DNA of 64,000 nt from a bacterium 210917-DFI.7.65 (GCA_020555865.1 JAJCJJ010000004.1:174305-238304), one strand, 5' to 3'. Positions 45,181-55,024 are shown, numbered from the stretch's first letter. The notes: generated by a model not told the origin, from the sequence alone. Numbers and translations: made by a program.

Positions 45181-45209
45181 TTGACTTTTGGATACAAGGC
45201 TCTTATAAT
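45181..45209 (+). promoter_or_regulatory. Promoter of the ABC transporter operon
   Basis: TTGACT (45181-45186), 17 bases, TATAAT (45204-45209). Leaves only about 50 nt of leader, too short for a T-box riboswitch. Confidence 0.8.
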
Positions 45210-45265
45210 ACACTTTAACAACGCAAAGTGAAAAAGCTTGCAATACTTGTTTGGAGGAAGAAAAG

Positions 45266-46273
45266 ATGAAAACATCCACACGCATTCTTGCAACTGCTTC
45301 TGCAGCAGCCATGATGCTGTCCCTGGCAGCCTGCGGCAATAACAACAATACTGACCCTTCCAATGCCGGTAGCGACAGCGGCGCACAGCACTATACCGTC
45401 GGCATTTGCCAGTATGTGCAACACCCCGCCCTGGATCAGGCCACGGAAGGCTTCAAAGCAGCTCTGACCGACATGCTGGGTGAAGGCAACGTGGAGTTCA
45501 CCGAGCAGAATGCCAATGGCGACTCCCCCACCTGCGCTACAATTATCAATGGTTTTGTGTCCAGCAATGTGGATCTGATCCTGGCAAATGCCACCGCACC
45601 CCTGCAGGCTGCAGCCGCCGGAACGGACACGATTCCCGTTATTGGCACCTCCGTCACCGACTATGCCACTGCGCTGGCCATCGATGACTGGACCGGCACC
45701 ACCGGCCGCAACATCACCGGCACTTCCGATCTTGCTCCTCTGGACCAGCAGGCCGAGATGATTCAGGAACTGTTCCCCGACGCCGGAACGGTTGGCCTCC
45801 TGTACTGCTCCGCCGAACCCAACTCCGTATATCAGGTGGACACCATCGAGGGCTACCTCACGGAAATGGGGTATACCTGTGAGCGTTTCTCTTTCACCGA
45901 CTCTAACGATGTGGCTGCAGTTACGCAAAGTGCCTGCGACGCTTCTGATGTGATCTACATCCCCACCGACAACACCGCCGCTTCCAACACCGAATTGATC
46001 GCCAATGTGGTTCTCCCCGCCAAAGTACCCGTAATCGCTGGCGAGCAGGGTATCTGCAACGGCTGCGGTGTAGCCACTCTCTCCATCGATTACTATGACC
46101 TTGGTTATCAGGCCGGTACCATGGCCTACGACATTTTGGCCAACGGCACGGACATCTCCACCAAGGAAGTAGAGTATGCTCCCAATGTCAGCAAGCTGTA
46201 CAATGTTTCTGTCTGCGAACAGCTGGGCATCACTGTTCCCGATGACTATACCGCTTTGGAAACCGAAGTATAA
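45266..46273 (+). CDS. ABC transporter substrate-binding lipoprotein (TrpX-like)
   Basis: 335 residues from the ATG at 45266 with GGAGG upstream. Lipobox MLSLAACGN. Periplasmic-binding fold of the ABC-sub/DUF534 type: YTVGICQYVQHPALDQATEG, VDLILANATAPLQAAAAG, and GTVGLLYCSAEPNSVYQVD. First of three genes. Ligand unknown: relatives bind tryptophan, tyrosine or similar small molecules. Confidence 0.9.
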   Translation: MKTSTRILATASAAAMMLSLAACGNNNNTDPSNAGSDSGAQHYTVGICQYVQHPALDQATEGFKAALTDMLGEGNVEFTEQNANGDSPTCATIINGFVSSNVDLILANATAPLQAAAAGTDTIPVIGTSVTDYATALAIDDWTGTTGRNITGTSDLAPLDQQAEMIQELFPDAGTVGLLYCSAEPNSVYQVDTIEGYLTEMGYTCERFSFTDSNDVAAVTQSACDASDVIYIPTDNTAASNTELIANVVLPAKVPVIAGEQGICNGCGVATLSIDYYDLGYQAGTMAYDILANGTDISTKEVEYAPNVSKLYNVSVCEQLGITVPDDYTALETEV

Positions 46274-46298
46274 TCCGGAAAACACCTGAAAACGCAAG

Positions 46299-46336
46299 AG
46301 CAGCGCGAAGGGCTTAAATCCTCTCGCGCTGCTTTT
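46299..46336 (+). terminator. Intercistronic hairpin after the binding-protein gene
   Basis: AGCAGCGCGA/TCGCGCTGCT arms then TTTCCC. A leaky terminator here would keep the binding protein in excess over the membrane parts, as is common. Confidence 0.65.
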
Positions 46337-46373
46337 CCCGCAAACGAACATCAACACCAAGGGGGGCCTTTTC

Positions 46374-47309
46374 TTGAACATTGCATCACTTTTCAACGCG
46401 CTGCCCGGCGCAGTATCCCAGGGACTGATCTGGGGTATCATGGCCATCGGCGTGTACATCACCTTTAAAATCCTGGATATCGCCGATTTGACTGTGGACG
46501 GCACACTGTGCACCGGCGGCGCTGTGTGCGTGGTGATGATCATCGGTGGTTATCCCATGTGGCTGGCAATCCTGATGGCGCTGATTGCCGGCATGCTGGC
46601 CGGTCTGGTAACCGGTTTGTTCCACACCGCTTTCGGTATTCCCGCAATTCTGGCCGGTATTCTGACACAGTTTGCTCTGTGGTCGGTCAACCTGCGGATT
46701 CTGGGTGGAGCCAACCTGGCCATCAGTGCAGACAAATATGATCTACTGACTTCCTTGCGCTATCTGACCAACACCGAAATCCCTTTCTGGAAAAACCCGC
46801 TGGTCATAATCACAGTTTTCCTCGTGGCCGTGATCGCGCTGCTGTACTGGTTTTTCGGCACAGAAATGGGATCCTCCCTGCGTGCCACCGGCGCCAATCA
46901 GAACATGGCTCGCGCCCAAGGGATCAACACTAATTTCACCAAGGTGCTGGGTTTAATGGTGTCCAACGGTCTTGTGGGACTGTCCGGCGCGCTGCTGTCG
47001 CAGTATCAGGGCTTTGCCGACATCAACATGGGCCGTGGCTCTATCGTGATCGGTCTGGCTGCCGTCGTCATCGGCGAAGTACTATTCAGCAAAATTTTCC
47101 GCAATTTTGCGCTGAAACTTCTCTCCGTGGCATTCGGCTCCATTATCTATTATGTCGTGATCCAGGTAATCCTCTGGACCAAGCTGATTGACTCCAACGA
47201 CCTGAAGCTGCTGTCCGCCATTGTGGTAGCCCTGTTCTTGGCGCTGCCTTACTGGAAGAGCAAATTCTTCACCAAAGGCGCAAAGAGAGGAGCGGTGAAC
47301 CATGCTTGA
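46374..47309 (+). CDS. ABC transporter permease (TrpY-like)
   Basis: 311 residues starting at a TTG (46374) after AAGGGGGG. About eight hydrophobic helices. Branched-chain-amino-acid-type permease pattern: LDIADLTVDGTLCTGGAVCV, LRATGANQNMARAQGINTNF, VLGLMVSNGLVGLSGALLSQY (shown split in pieces). Overlaps the ATPase gene by eight bases. Confidence 0.9.
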   Translation: MNIASLFNALPGAVSQGLIWGIMAIGVYITFKILDIADLTVDGTLCTGGAVCVVMIIGGYPMWLAILMALIAGMLAGLVTGLFHTAFGIPAILAGILTQFALWSVNLRILGGANLAISADKYDLLTSLRYLTNTEIPFWKNPLVIITVFLVAVIALLYWFFGTEMGSSLRATGANQNMARAQGINTNFTKVLGLMVSNGLVGLSGALLSQYQGFADINMGRGSIVIGLAAVVIGEVLFSKIFRNFALKLLSVAFGSIIYYVVIQVILWTKLIDSNDLKLLSAIVVALFLALPYWKSKFFTKGAKRGAVNHA

Positions 47310-48096
47310 AGTGAAAGAGATCTACAAAACCTTCAACCCCGGAACGGTGAATGAAAAACATGCTCTCAACGGTGTGAATCTGACCATGGAAGACGGCGAC
47401 TTCATCACCGTCATCGGCGGCAACGGCGCCGGAAAAAGCACTTTGATGAACGCCATTGCCGGCGCGTGGCCCATCGATGAGGGCACTATACTCATCGATG
47501 GCGCTAACGTCACGCATTTACCAGAGCACAAGCGCGCTGCATTCATCGGCCGTGTATTCCAGGATCCGATGATGGGCACCGCCGCCACCATGGGCATCGA
47601 AGAAAACCTGGCCCTGGCCAAGCGCCGCGGTAAGCTGCGCACGCTGATGCCCGGAATCAAAAAGGCCGAACGCGACGAATACCGCGAATTGCTGAAAACC
47701 CTGGGGCTTGGTCTGGAAGACCGGCTGACCAGCAAGGTTGGCCTGCTCTCCGGCGGTCAGCGCCAAGCACTGACACTGCTCATGGCCACCCTCATCAAGC
47801 CGAAGCTCCTGCTGCTGGATGAGCATACCGCCGCCCTGGATCCCAAAACCGCTGCCAAAGTGCTCAACGCCACGGATCGTATCGTCAGCAAAGATCATTT
47901 AACCACACTGATGATCACCCATAATATGCGTGACGCTATCGCCCACGGCAACCGCCTGATCATGATGCACGACGGCCGTATCATCCTCGATATCCGCGGC
48001 GATGAAAAACAGAAATTGACCGTGGAAGATCTGATGCATGAATTTGAAAAGATTTCCGGCGAAGCCTTTGCCAGCGACAAAGCGCTGCTGGGCTGA
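47302..48096 (+). CDS. ABC transporter ATP-binding protein (TrpZ-like)
   Basis: 264 residues. Walker A VIGGNGAGKSTLMNAIAG, signature LLSGGQRQALTLLMA, Walker B KLLLLDEHTAALDPKTA and switch His LMITHNMRDAI. Ends at a strong terminator. Energises the permease for uptake. Confidence 0.95.
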   Translation: MLEVKEIYKTFNPGTVNEKHALNGVNLTMEDGDFITVIGGNGAGKSTLMNAIAGAWPIDEGTILIDGANVTHLPEHKRAAFIGRVFQDPMMGTAATMGIEENLALAKRRGKLRTLMPGIKKAERDEYRELLKTLGLGLEDRLTSKVGLLSGGQRQALTLLMATLIKPKLLLLDEHTAALDPKTAAKVLNATDRIVSKDHLTTLMITHNMRDAIAHGNRLIMMHDGRIILDIRGDEKQKLTVEDLMHEFEKISGEAFASDKALLG

Positions 48097-48117
48097 GAGG
48101 GATTTCTCTGATTCCCC

Positions 48118-48152
48118 GCGCCCGTTTGCTTTCCGCAGACGGGCGCTTTTTT
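48118..48152 (+). terminator. Terminator of the ABC operon
   Basis: GCGCCCGTTTGC, loop TTTCC, GCAGACGGGCGC, then six Ts. Confidence 0.9.
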
Positions 48153-48238
48153 CTTCTGTGGCATTTCTCATTGCACCTGTTTTTCCGACCGCGTTACACT
48201 GTTTCATAAATCAACTTACACAGATTGGGAGGCATACA

Positions 48239-48742
48239 ATGATGCAGATTTACATACGCCCGTACCGTACTGCGGACTTGTCCGCTATGGCAGAAATCTG
48301 GAACGAAGTCGTGCGCCAGGGCGAGGCTTTCCCACAGCTTGAAACGCTGGAAGCCCCAAACGCAGCATCCTTTTTCGCAGAACAATCTCACTGCGCCGTG
48401 GCACAGGAGGCCGAAAGCGGCGCGGTCGTGGGGCTTTACATTCTGCACCCCAACAATATAGGCCGCTGCAGCCATATTGCCAATGCCAGTTTTGCAGTAA
48501 GCAGCACGCACCGGGGCAACCACATCGGTGAGGCCCTGGTCCGGGACTGTCTGCACCATGCCAAAGCATTGGGGTTCCATATTTTGCAGTTCAACGCTGT
48601 AGTGGCCAGCAACCATGGCGCACAGCACTTGTATGAAAAGCTGAACTTCGTCCAGCTGGGTCGGATTCCCGGCGGTTTTTTTAATATTCGCGGGGAATAC
48701 GAAGATATTATCGTTTACTATCATACTCTCTGTGAAGAATGA
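48239..48742 (+). CDS. GNAT-family N-acetyltransferase
   Basis: 167 residues from the first ATG of ATGATG, with GGGAGG upstream. GNAT pattern: IYIRPYRTADLSAMAEIWNE, acetyl-CoA loop VSSTHRGNHIGEALVRDCLH, and NHGAQHLYEKLNFVQLGRIP. Substrate unknown. Single gene. Confidence 0.93.
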   Translation: MMQIYIRPYRTADLSAMAEIWNEVVRQGEAFPQLETLEAPNAASFFAEQSHCAVAQEAESGAVVGLYILHPNNIGRCSHIANASFAVSSTHRGNHIGEALVRDCLHHAKALGFHILQFNAVVASNHGAQHLYEKLNFVQLGRIPGGFFNIRGEYEDIIVYYHTLCEE

Positions 48743-48800
48743 GCCTCAGAACAGGCACATAGAAAACGATGGCAAACAAATGCACGGATCGCTGCCGCGC

Positions 48801-48844
48801 GCAGTGCGCCCCTCAGAACCTGCTGGTTCTGAGGGGCGCACTGC
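48801..48844. terminator. Perfect 20-bp inverted repeat
   Basis: Arms of 20 bp with a 4-base loop; no T-run. A very stable hairpin, possibly a terminator acting with downstream sequence or a remnant. Confidence 0.5.
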
Positions 48845-49103
48845 GGGAGGTCCCGGCCGAAAAAGGCAGCGTACTTTTTGAAAAATTTTTGAATAAAACC
48901 GCACAGCACTATGCGCTCAAGCCATCGCTTCTCTCTGCCCTGATCCGGCAAACAGTGAATCTTCATACCGAAGGTGCTCCGCATCACCTGGAAATTTGCA
49001 AAAAAGAACTGCTGAAAAAACGGTGCAGGCGGCTTTTCACTTCCAAAAAGCAGCAAAAGAAACGCGAGAAATATTGCGGGCACTGAGAATCCCCTAAACA
49101 GGT

Positions 49104-49140
49104 TGCGCGGAGGTCCATATGGGCCTCCGCGCACTTGCTT
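49104..49140 (-). terminator. Hairpin after the MATE gene
   Basis: GCGCGGAGG/CCTCCGCGC around CCATATGG, ten bases past the MATE stop region on the minus strand. No strong T-run on that side, TTGCTTTTT on the plus side. Confidence 0.5.
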
Positions 49141-49149
49141 TTTCATCTT

Positions 49150-50484
49150 CTATCCTAGTTTATGCCGCCGCCGGAGCCAGCCAAAAGCAATCAGACAGAC
49201 CAAAACGGACAATAGCGAGCCGGCCGGAGCCGCAAAGCCCATGGGAAGCAGCGTGCTGACAAACAGGGCAGACATAAGATATGAACCGGGGATGCGCACC
49301 AGAACGATGGAAAGCATATTGTGCAAAAAGGAAATATCCGAACGGCCATAGGCGCAGAAATAGCCGCTGAAGCAGAAGTGAATACCGGCAAAAATGCAGT
49401 CCCACACATATCCGCGGAAATACTGCCCACCGGCAAGCACCACGGCCGGACTCCTGTCAAACAGCGCCACAATGGATTCGGCCGAGTTCTGCACCAGCAC
49501 CACCACGGCAGCACCAAACAGAACGCAGATCAGAATGGCGCAGCGCAGCGTTTTGGCAGCACGTTCATGCCTCCCTGCACCAATGTTCTGGGCCGATATA
49601 GCCGACACCGTGGAAAGCATGGACGAAGGCACCAGAAACAGCATTCCGATCACTTTTTCCACGATCCCCACCGCTGCGGCATCGTTCAGACCACGCTGGT
49701 TGGCAATGATGGTAATGACAATAAACGCAATTTGAATAAAACCATCCTGCAGTGCAACGGGAATGCCCACCCGGAGGATCGGGCGCAGCACAGCTTTCCG
49801 CGGCCGCAGATCCCCCATTTTTAACTGCAGACCGCTCCTGCGCAGCCGGATCGTCACAAGGGCAATGAGTACGCTGAGCGTCTGCGAGAGCACCGTACCC
49901 AGCGCCGCCCCCGCCGCGCCCAGGCCCAACGCGCCGATGAACAGGTAGTCCAGGGCAATATTGGCACCGCACGCCGCCGCGATAAAATACATGGGACTTT
50001 TGGAATCCCCCAAACCGCGGAAGATCGAACTAATGATATTATAAGCCGTGATAAAGGGAATCCCTACAAAGCAGATGGTCAGATATTGCCGGGTCCCTGC
50101 CACAGCGGCCTCCGGTGTGGACATCAGCGTCACAATGGGGTTTACACATACCAGCAGCAACGCCATGGCCGCCAGCGCCACCACCATAAACAGTGTGATC
50201 GTACTGCCGACGATGGCCGAGGTGCGCCTGCCCTCTCCCGCACCGACTGCCCGGGCAATGGACACCGTAGTACCCATGGCAAGCCCCACGATCATCACTG
50301 TCAGCATATGCATCACCTGACTGCCCACAGACACCGCCGTGATCTGAGCGGTGCCATTGAACTGGCCGACAATGTAAAGATCGGCCATGCCGTACAGGGT
50401 CTGCAAAAAATAAGAAAACAGGTATGGCAGCGAAAAGGAAACAATATTCCCCCAGATACTGCCGTTGGTCAAATTCCGTTCCAT
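49150..50484 (-). CDS. MATE-family efflux transporter
   Basis: 444 residues, about 12 hydrophobic helices. Typical N-terminus NGSIWGNIVSFSLPYLFSYF then TLYGMADLYIVGQFNGTAQI. Exports drugs or metabolites using Na+ or H+. ATG has TAGGAG upstream, directly after a perfect hairpin. Confidence 0.95.
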   Translation of the reverse strand: MERNLTNGSIWGNIVSFSLPYLFSYFLQTLYGMADLYIVGQFNGTAQITAVSVGSQVMHMLTVMIVGLAMGTTVSIARAVGAGEGRRTSAIVGSTITLFMVVALAAMALLLVCVNPIVTLMSTPEAAVAGTRQYLTICFVGIPFITAYNIISSIFRGLGDSKSPMYFIAAACGANIALDYLFIGALGLGAAGAALGTVLSQTLSVLIALVTIRLRRSGLQLKMGDLRPRKAVLRPILRVGIPVALQDGFIQIAFIVITIIANQRGLNDAAAVGIVEKVIGMLFLVPSSMLSTVSAISAQNIGAGRHERAAKTLRCAILICVLFGAAVVVLVQNSAESIVALFDRSPAVVLAGGQYFRGYVWDCIFAGIHFCFSGYFCAYGRSDISFLHNMLSIVLVRIPGSYLMSALFVSTLLPMGFAAPAGSLLSVLVCLIAFGWLRRRHKLG

Positions 50485-50497
50485 ACAACACTCCTAC

Positions 50498-50531
50498 GGT
50501 AAAACGGGGGACCGCTGTCCCCCGTTTTACC
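50498..50531 (-). promoter_or_regulatory. Perfect 15-bp hairpin against the MATE ribosome site
   Basis: Arms GGTAAAACGGGGGAC and GTCCCCCGTTTTACC with a 4-base loop. On the minus strand the second arm is followed at once by GTAGGAG and the ATG. It may terminate icd transcription or limit access of ribosomes to MATE. Confidence 0.5.
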
Positions 50532-50568
50532 CTGTTTTCCGCTGAAAAAGCGCGCGCCTTTCCCAGCT

Positions 50569-51786
50569 TCAGGCGCTCTGCATCCGCATGTCTAGCCGTG
50601 TGCGGATAGACGCCATGAACGTGTCCGTGTCCACAGCCTCCACCGGCGTATCGCACAGCGGCGCGAGATCGCCAGTCATCACGCCGTCCTCCACCGTGTC
50701 CAGAGCCGCCCGCTCCAAATGGCCGGCAAAGGCGCACAGAGCGTCCAGACCGTCCAGCTCGCCGCGCTTGCGCAGCGCGCCGGTCCAGGCAAATATGGTG
50801 GCTACCGGGTTGGTGGAAGTCTTTTTCCCCTGCAGGTGCTGGTAGTAATGATCCTGCACCGTGCCGTGGGCCGCCTCGTATTCATACTTGCCCTCCGGCG
50901 ACACCAGCACGCTTGTCATCATGGCCAGGCTGCCGAAGGCCGAGGACACCATGTCGCTCATCACGTCGCCGTCGTAGTTTTTGCAGGCCCATAAGATCCC
51001 GCCTTGGCACTGCATCAGGCCCGCCACCGCGCTGTCGATGAGCATGTACTTATAGCGGATGCCCGCCGCTTCAAAGCGGGCCTTGTATTCCTGCTCATAC
51101 AGCTCAGCAAAAATGTCCTTGAAGCGGTGGTCGTACTGCTTGGAGATCGTGTCCTTGGCGGAGAACCACAGATCCTGCTTCAGATTCAGCGCATACTGGA
51201 AGCAGGCATGAGCAAAGGAGCAGATGGAAGTATCCTTGTTATAGGTCCCCTGCAGTACGCCGGGGCACTCGAAATCGTAAATGGTCTCGCGGAAGGTTTC
51301 CCGCCCGCTCTTATCGGTGAACACCAGCTCCGCTTTTCCCTCCCCCGGCACACGGTACTCAGCGGCTTTGTAGATGTCGCCGTAGGCATGGCGGGCAATG
51401 GTGATGGGCGCTTTCCAGGTGCGTACCACAGGGTGGATGTTTTTCACCACGATGGGTGTGCGAAATACCGTTCCGTCGAGCAGAGCGCGCAGCGTCCCGT
51501 TGGGACTTTTCCACATCCGGCTGAGGTGGTATTCCTCCACGCGCTGGGCGTTTGGCGTGATTGTGGCGCACTTGACGCCCACACCGTACCGCGCAATGGC
51601 CCGGGCCGCGTCCACGGTCACCTGATCTTTCGTCGCCTCCCGCTCCAGAAGGCCCAGATCGTAGTACTCCGTGCGCAGATCCACATAAGGCTCAATCAGC
51701 TCCGCCTTGATCTTGCGCCACAAAACACGGGTCATTTCATCGCCGTCCAGCTCCACCAGCGGCGTGGTCATTTGAATTTTTTCCAT
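50569..51786 (-). CDS. icd: NADP-dependent isocitrate dehydrogenase
   Basis: 405 residues from the ATG at 51786 with GGGGAGGG upstream. Eukaryote-like subfamily II dimeric enzyme: [20 protein letters not shown], the substrate loop [20 protein letters not shown], and metal-binding [19 protein letters not shown]. Converts isocitrate to 2-oxoglutarate. 16 bases after lysA with no visible promoter between, so they are co-transcribed; 2-oxoglutarate supplies glutamate for amino-acid synthesis. Confidence 0.95.
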   Translation of the reverse strand: MEKIQMTTPLVELDGDEMTRVLWRKIKAELIEPYVDLRTEYYDLGLLEREATKDQVTVDAARAIARYGVGVKCATITPNAQRVEEYHLSRMWKSPNGTLRALLDGTVFRTPIVVKNIHPVVRTWKAPITIARHAYGDIYKAAEYRVPGEGKAELVFTDKSGRETFRETIYDFECPGVLQGTYNKDTSICSFAHACFQYALNLKQDLWFSAKDTISKQYDHRFKDIFAELYEQEYKARFEAAGIRYKYMLIDSAVAGLMQCQGGILWACKNYDGDVMSDMVSSAFGSLAMMTSVLVSPEGKYEYEAAHGTVQDHYYQHLQGKKTSTNPVATIFAWTGALRKRGELDGLDALCAFAGHLERAALDTVEDGVMTGDLAPLCDTPVEAVDTDTFMASIRTRLDMRMQSA

Positions 51787-51802
51787 GGTTCCCTCCCCTT
51801 TC

Positions 51803-53041
51803 TCAAAACACCATCGTAGCAAAATAATCCTCCGGCGTTTCCGCCCGGCGGATCAGCTCCGCGCTGCCGTCTTCGCGCAGCAGCACCTCGGCGCTGCGCA
51901 GCTTTCCGTTGTAATTGTAGCCCATGGAAAAACCGTGAGCACCGGTATCGTGGATCACCAACAGATCGCCAATATCAATGCGGGGCATCATGCGGTCGAC
52001 AGCAAACTTGTCGTTGTTCTCGCACAACGAGCCGACAATGTCGTACATATGGTCCTGGGGCCGGCGCTCCTTGCCCATCACCGTAATATGATGGTAAGCG
52101 CCATATATGGCAGGGCGCATCAAATGAGCGGCGCAGGCGTCCACACCGATGTATTCTTTATAGGTATGTTTCTCGTGGATCGCCGTGGTAACCAGGCATC
52201 CGTAGGGTCCAAGCATGAAACGGCCCAGCTCGGTGTAGATGGCGGTGTCGCCCATGCCAGCGGGCACCATAATCTTCTCGAAGGCCCGGCGCACCCCCTC
52301 GCCAATGACGGCGATGTTATTGGCTTTCTGCTCCGGTTCATAAGGAATACCAATACCGCCGGACAGGTTGATAAATTTGAAGGTCGCACCGGTCTCCTTG
52401 TGCAGCTGTACCGCCTTTTTGAACATGATCTCTGCCAAGGCGGGATAATACTTGTTCGTCATGGCCCCGCTGACCAGGAAGGCATGCATGCCGAATTCCT
52501 TGGCGCCCAGCTTCTGCAGCCGGATATAGCTCTCCTTGATCTGCTCGGGGGTCATGCCATACTTGGCGTCGCAGGGGTGATCCATAATGGTGTTACCCAG
52601 TGCAAAATGGCCGCCGGGATTGTAGCGGCAGCAGATCAGCGGCGGGATCCCTACCAGCCGATCCAGAAAATTGATATGGGTAATGTCGTCCAGATTGATA
52701 ATAGCACCCAGCTTACGGGCCAATTCATACTCCGAAGCGGTGGTCTCATTGGAAGAGAACATGATCTCCTCTCCGCGGAAACCGCACTTGTCCGCCAGCA
52801 TCAGTTCCACCTCACTGGCACAGTCCACACCGCAGCCCTCTTCCTTCAGGATCTGTAGAATACGGGGCGTAGGCGTAGCTTTTACGGCAAAATATTCCCG
52901 GAACCCCTTATTCCAGGAAAACGCCTTATAAAGTTTGCGGCAATTCTCACGGATCCCCTTTTCATCGTACAGATGAAAAGGCGTCGGATATTTTTTCACG
53001 ATTTTCTCCAGCTGTGATTTCGTGACAAACGTTTTCTTCAT
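51803..53041 (-). CDS. lysA: Diaminopimelate decarboxylase
   Basis: 412 residues from the ATG at 53041 (AGAAAGG upstream); the promoter's start site near 53076 rules out earlier Mets. PLP-dependent: [20 protein letters not shown] with the PLP lysine, [26 protein letters not shown] and the C-terminal [16 protein letters not shown]. Makes lysine from meso-diaminopimelate. Ornithine/carboxynorspermidine decarboxylases are less likely. Confidence 0.9.
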   Translation of the reverse strand: MKKTFVTKSQLEKIVKKYPTPFHLYDEKGIRENCRKLYKAFSWNKGFREYFAVKATPTPRILQILKEEGCGVDCASEVELMLADKCGFRGEEIMFSSNETTASEYELARKLGAIINLDDITHINFLDRLVGIPPLICCRYNPGGHFALGNTIMDHPCDAKYGMTPEQIKESYIRLQKLGAKEFGMHAFLVSGAMTNKYYPALAEIMFKKAVQLHKETGATFKFINLSGGIGIPYEPEQKANNIAVIGEGVRRAFEKIMVPAGMGDTAIYTELGRFMLGPYGCLVTTAIHEKHTYKEYIGVDACAAHLMRPAIYGAYHHITVMGKERRPQDHMYDIVGSLCENNDKFAVDRMMPRIDIGDLLVIHDTGAHGFSMGYNYNGKLRSAEVLLREDGSAELIRRAETPEDYFATMVF

Positions 53042-53082
53042 GGGCGTAGACAACCTTTCTCCGGCAAAATAACAGTGCACTT

Positions 53083-53111
53083 ATTATAATGCGCCCCCGG
53101 CAGAAATGCAA
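53083..53111 (-). promoter_or_regulatory. Promoter of lysA-icd
   Basis: Minus strand TTGCAT (53111-53106), 17 bases, TATAAT (53088-53083). Confidence 0.8.
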
Positions 53112-53291
53112 CTTTATTTACATAAAACTTTACATTTATACAAAAGTCCACCTTTGCCAAAAACAACTTTTTATTCATAATTTATGGATTCACTCTTTTA
53201 GCGCTTTACTTTTGTAAAACAACAGAAGAAGCTCCATGTATTTTCTTCCTTGCACAATAAGGCTCGGTTTTCTTGTTATCGCCCGGACCCG

Positions 53292-53320
53292 TTGACAAAT
53301 TCCTTGCCGGGCCGTAAAGT
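53292..53320 (+). promoter_or_regulatory. Promoter of the aldo/keto reductase gene
   Basis: TTGACA (53292-53297), 17 bases, TAAAGT (53315-53320). Confidence 0.6.
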
Positions 53321-53391
53321 AACAGCAAAGGGTTTGTTTGATTGTGTGAAGCATGTTTGGATCAAGAGCGAAAAACAGGAGGTTGTAGAAC

Positions 53392-54417
53392 ATGAAAACG
53401 ATCACACTCGGTTCCACCGGAATCACCACGGTGCAGAACGCGTTTGGCGCGCTGCCGATCCAGCGCATTTCCACGCAGGAAGCTGTACATCTTCTGCGCA
53501 AAGCCTACGACGGCGGCATGACTTTTTTCGATACCGCCCGCGCATACAGCGACAGCGAAAAAAAAATGGGCGCCGCTTTTGATGGGATGCGCGAAAAGAT
53601 CTTCATTGCATCCAAAACCATGGCCCAAACGCCCGAGGACTTTTGGGCGCAGCTGCACACCAGCCTTCGCAATCTGCGCACCGATTATATCGACATCTAT
53701 CAATTCCACTGTGCCAACCGCTGCTTTGCTCCCGGTGACGGCACCGGCATGTACGAATGTATGCTGGAAGCCAGGCAACAGGGCAAAATCCGCCACATCG
53801 CCATCACGGCCCACAAATACGGCATCGCACAGGAAGCCATCGCATCGGGGTTGTATGAAACACTGCAGTTCCCGCTGAGTTATCTTTCGCTGCCCAAAGA
53901 AGAAGCTCTGGTGCAAGCCTGCGCCGCGCAAAACATGGGCTTCATCGTGATGAAAGGAATGGCCGGCGGACTGATTACCAATTCCCGCGCCGCCATGGCC
54001 TATATCCAGCAATTCGATAACGCTCTGCCCATCTGGGGTATCCAGCGGGAGCAGGAATTGGACGAATGGCTCAGCTATATGGACCAAACGCCCGCCATGG
54101 ACGAAGAAACCACCGCTTTCATCGACCGGGAGCGCCGGGAACTAACCGGCGATTTCTGCCGCGGCTGCGGATACTGCGCGCCCTGCCCCCAGGAAATTCT
54201 GATCCACCAGTGCGCCCGGATGTCCCTGATGCTCCGCCGCGCGCCTTCCCAAGCCTGGTTGACCGAAGAGATGCAGGCGGAAATGAAAAAAATTGAAACC
54301 TGCATTGAATGCGGCATATGCAAAACGCGCTGCCCCTACGAACTGGACATCCCCACACTGCTGAAAAAGAATTACGCTGACTACCAGAAAGTCCTCGCTG
54401 GAGAAGTGAAAGTCTGA
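53392..54417 (+). CDS. Aldo/keto reductase with C-terminal Fe-S domain
   Basis: 341 residues. AKR barrel: GGMTFFDTARAYSDSEKKMG (catalytic Asp/Tyr), FIASKTMAQTPEDFWAQLH with active-site Lys, YQFHCANRCF. C-terminal ferredoxin-like cysteines CRGCGYCAPCPQ and CIECGICKTRCPYELDI resemble two 4Fe-4S clusters. An anaerobe-type AKR that may take electrons from ferredoxin. Terminator at 54440. Confidence 0.93.
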   Translation: MKTITLGSTGITTVQNAFGALPIQRISTQEAVHLLRKAYDGGMTFFDTARAYSDSEKKMGAAFDGMREKIFIASKTMAQTPEDFWAQLHTSLRNLRTDYIDIYQFHCANRCFAPGDGTGMYECMLEARQQGKIRHIAITAHKYGIAQEAIASGLYETLQFPLSYLSLPKEEALVQACAAQNMGFIVMKGMAGGLITNSRAAMAYIQQFDNALPIWGIQREQELDEWLSYMDQTPAMDEETTAFIDRERRELTGDFCRGCGYCAPCPQEILIHQCARMSLMLRRAPSQAWLTEEMQAEMKKIETCIECGICKTRCPYELDIPTLLKKNYADYQKVLAGEVKV

Positions 54418-54439
54418 TCCTACCATAAATGATCAACAA

Positions 54440-54485
54440 AAAACCCTCCCTGACACGATTCCAGTGTCAGGAAGGGTTTCTTTTC
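54440..54485 (+). terminator. Terminator of the aldo/keto reductase gene
   Basis: AAACCCTCCCTGACAC and GTGTCAGGAAGGGTTT arms, then CTTTT. Confidence 0.85.
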
Positions 54486-54876
54486 CGCCATGCGAAATGC
54501 CGTAATTCACAGCCGTGCACCGCACAGGGCATTCCACACCCGAACCTGCCTGTTCAATCCGAGGCGCATTCTTTTTCTGCCAACCAAATCCAGAAAGTGC
54601 GCTTCTATTTACAAGCTGCAAAAATTTTGAACAGGAGCAAAGTATGACGAAACACCAAAACACATAGACTGGTTTTATAGCGGTGTTTTTTACATTCCGT
54701 CAGATTATCCTTGAGGGCATCACTATGCACCTGACCCAACAAGTTATCAATCGATGCATCTCCCATTTTGGCATCTGCATCCCATTCCCGCAGCAGTTTC
54801 ATCGTACACACTGTACAGACTTTTGACTGCAGAAAACAGTCCGATTGCTGCGTCATTGTCAACCTGTCCGAAATAG

Positions 54877-54911
54877 AAAAAGAAAAAACCTTGAAACCAT
54901 TGGTTTCAAGG
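54877..54911 (-). terminator. Terminator of tRNA-Arg
   Basis: CCTTGAAACC and GGTTTCAAGG arms followed on the minus strand by TTTTTTCTTTTTC. Confidence 0.85.
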
Positions 54912-54918
54912 CTTTTCC

Positions 54919-54995
54919 TGGTACGGCTGGAGGGATTCGAACCCGCGACCTTTTGATTCGTAGTCAAACACTCTATCCAACTGAGCTACAGCCGC
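54919..54995 (-). tRNA. tRNA-Arg (ACG)
   Basis: Acceptor GCGGCTG/CAGCCGT (one G-U pair), D-arm TAGCTCAGTTGGATAGAG, anticodon loop CTACGAA giving ACG, T-arm GCGGGTTCGAATCCC, encoded CCA. Confidence 0.95.
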
Positions 54996-55024
54996 ATATT
55001 GCACATCTCACAGACAGCTTTTGT

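Larger units (their letters stand above)
48743..49149. other. Gap with two strong hairpins, no credible gene
   Basis: About 400 bases between convergent GNAT and MATE genes. A perfect 20-bp inverted repeat lies at 48801-48844 (GCAGTGCGCCCCTCAGAACC, loop TGCT) and a GCGCGGAGG/CCTCCGCGC hairpin at 49105-49132. Open frames exist on both strands, e.g. 48769-49086, but none has a homologue I recognise or a clear ribosome site. Composition differs from neighbours. Confidence 0.6.
54418..54918. other. Gap with a terminator and possible gene remnant
   Basis: Holds the AKR terminator (54440-54485) and the tRNA-Arg terminator. In 54605-54856 on the minus strand an open frame of about 83 codons (from MTQQSDCFLQ to FKIFAACK) has no ribosome site or recognised homologue and may be a decayed gene beside the tRNA. 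Otherwise nothing was found. Confidence 0.5.

Noticed and set aside
45121..45265. T-box riboswitch before the TrpX-like operon
   Set aside because: The promoter leaves only about 50 nt of leader and no T-box sequence or specifier stem is present.
54605..54967. Frame reading through tRNA-Arg
   Set aside because: Its start is the antisense translation of the tRNA (KVAGSNPSSRTRK type), a well-known false gene.
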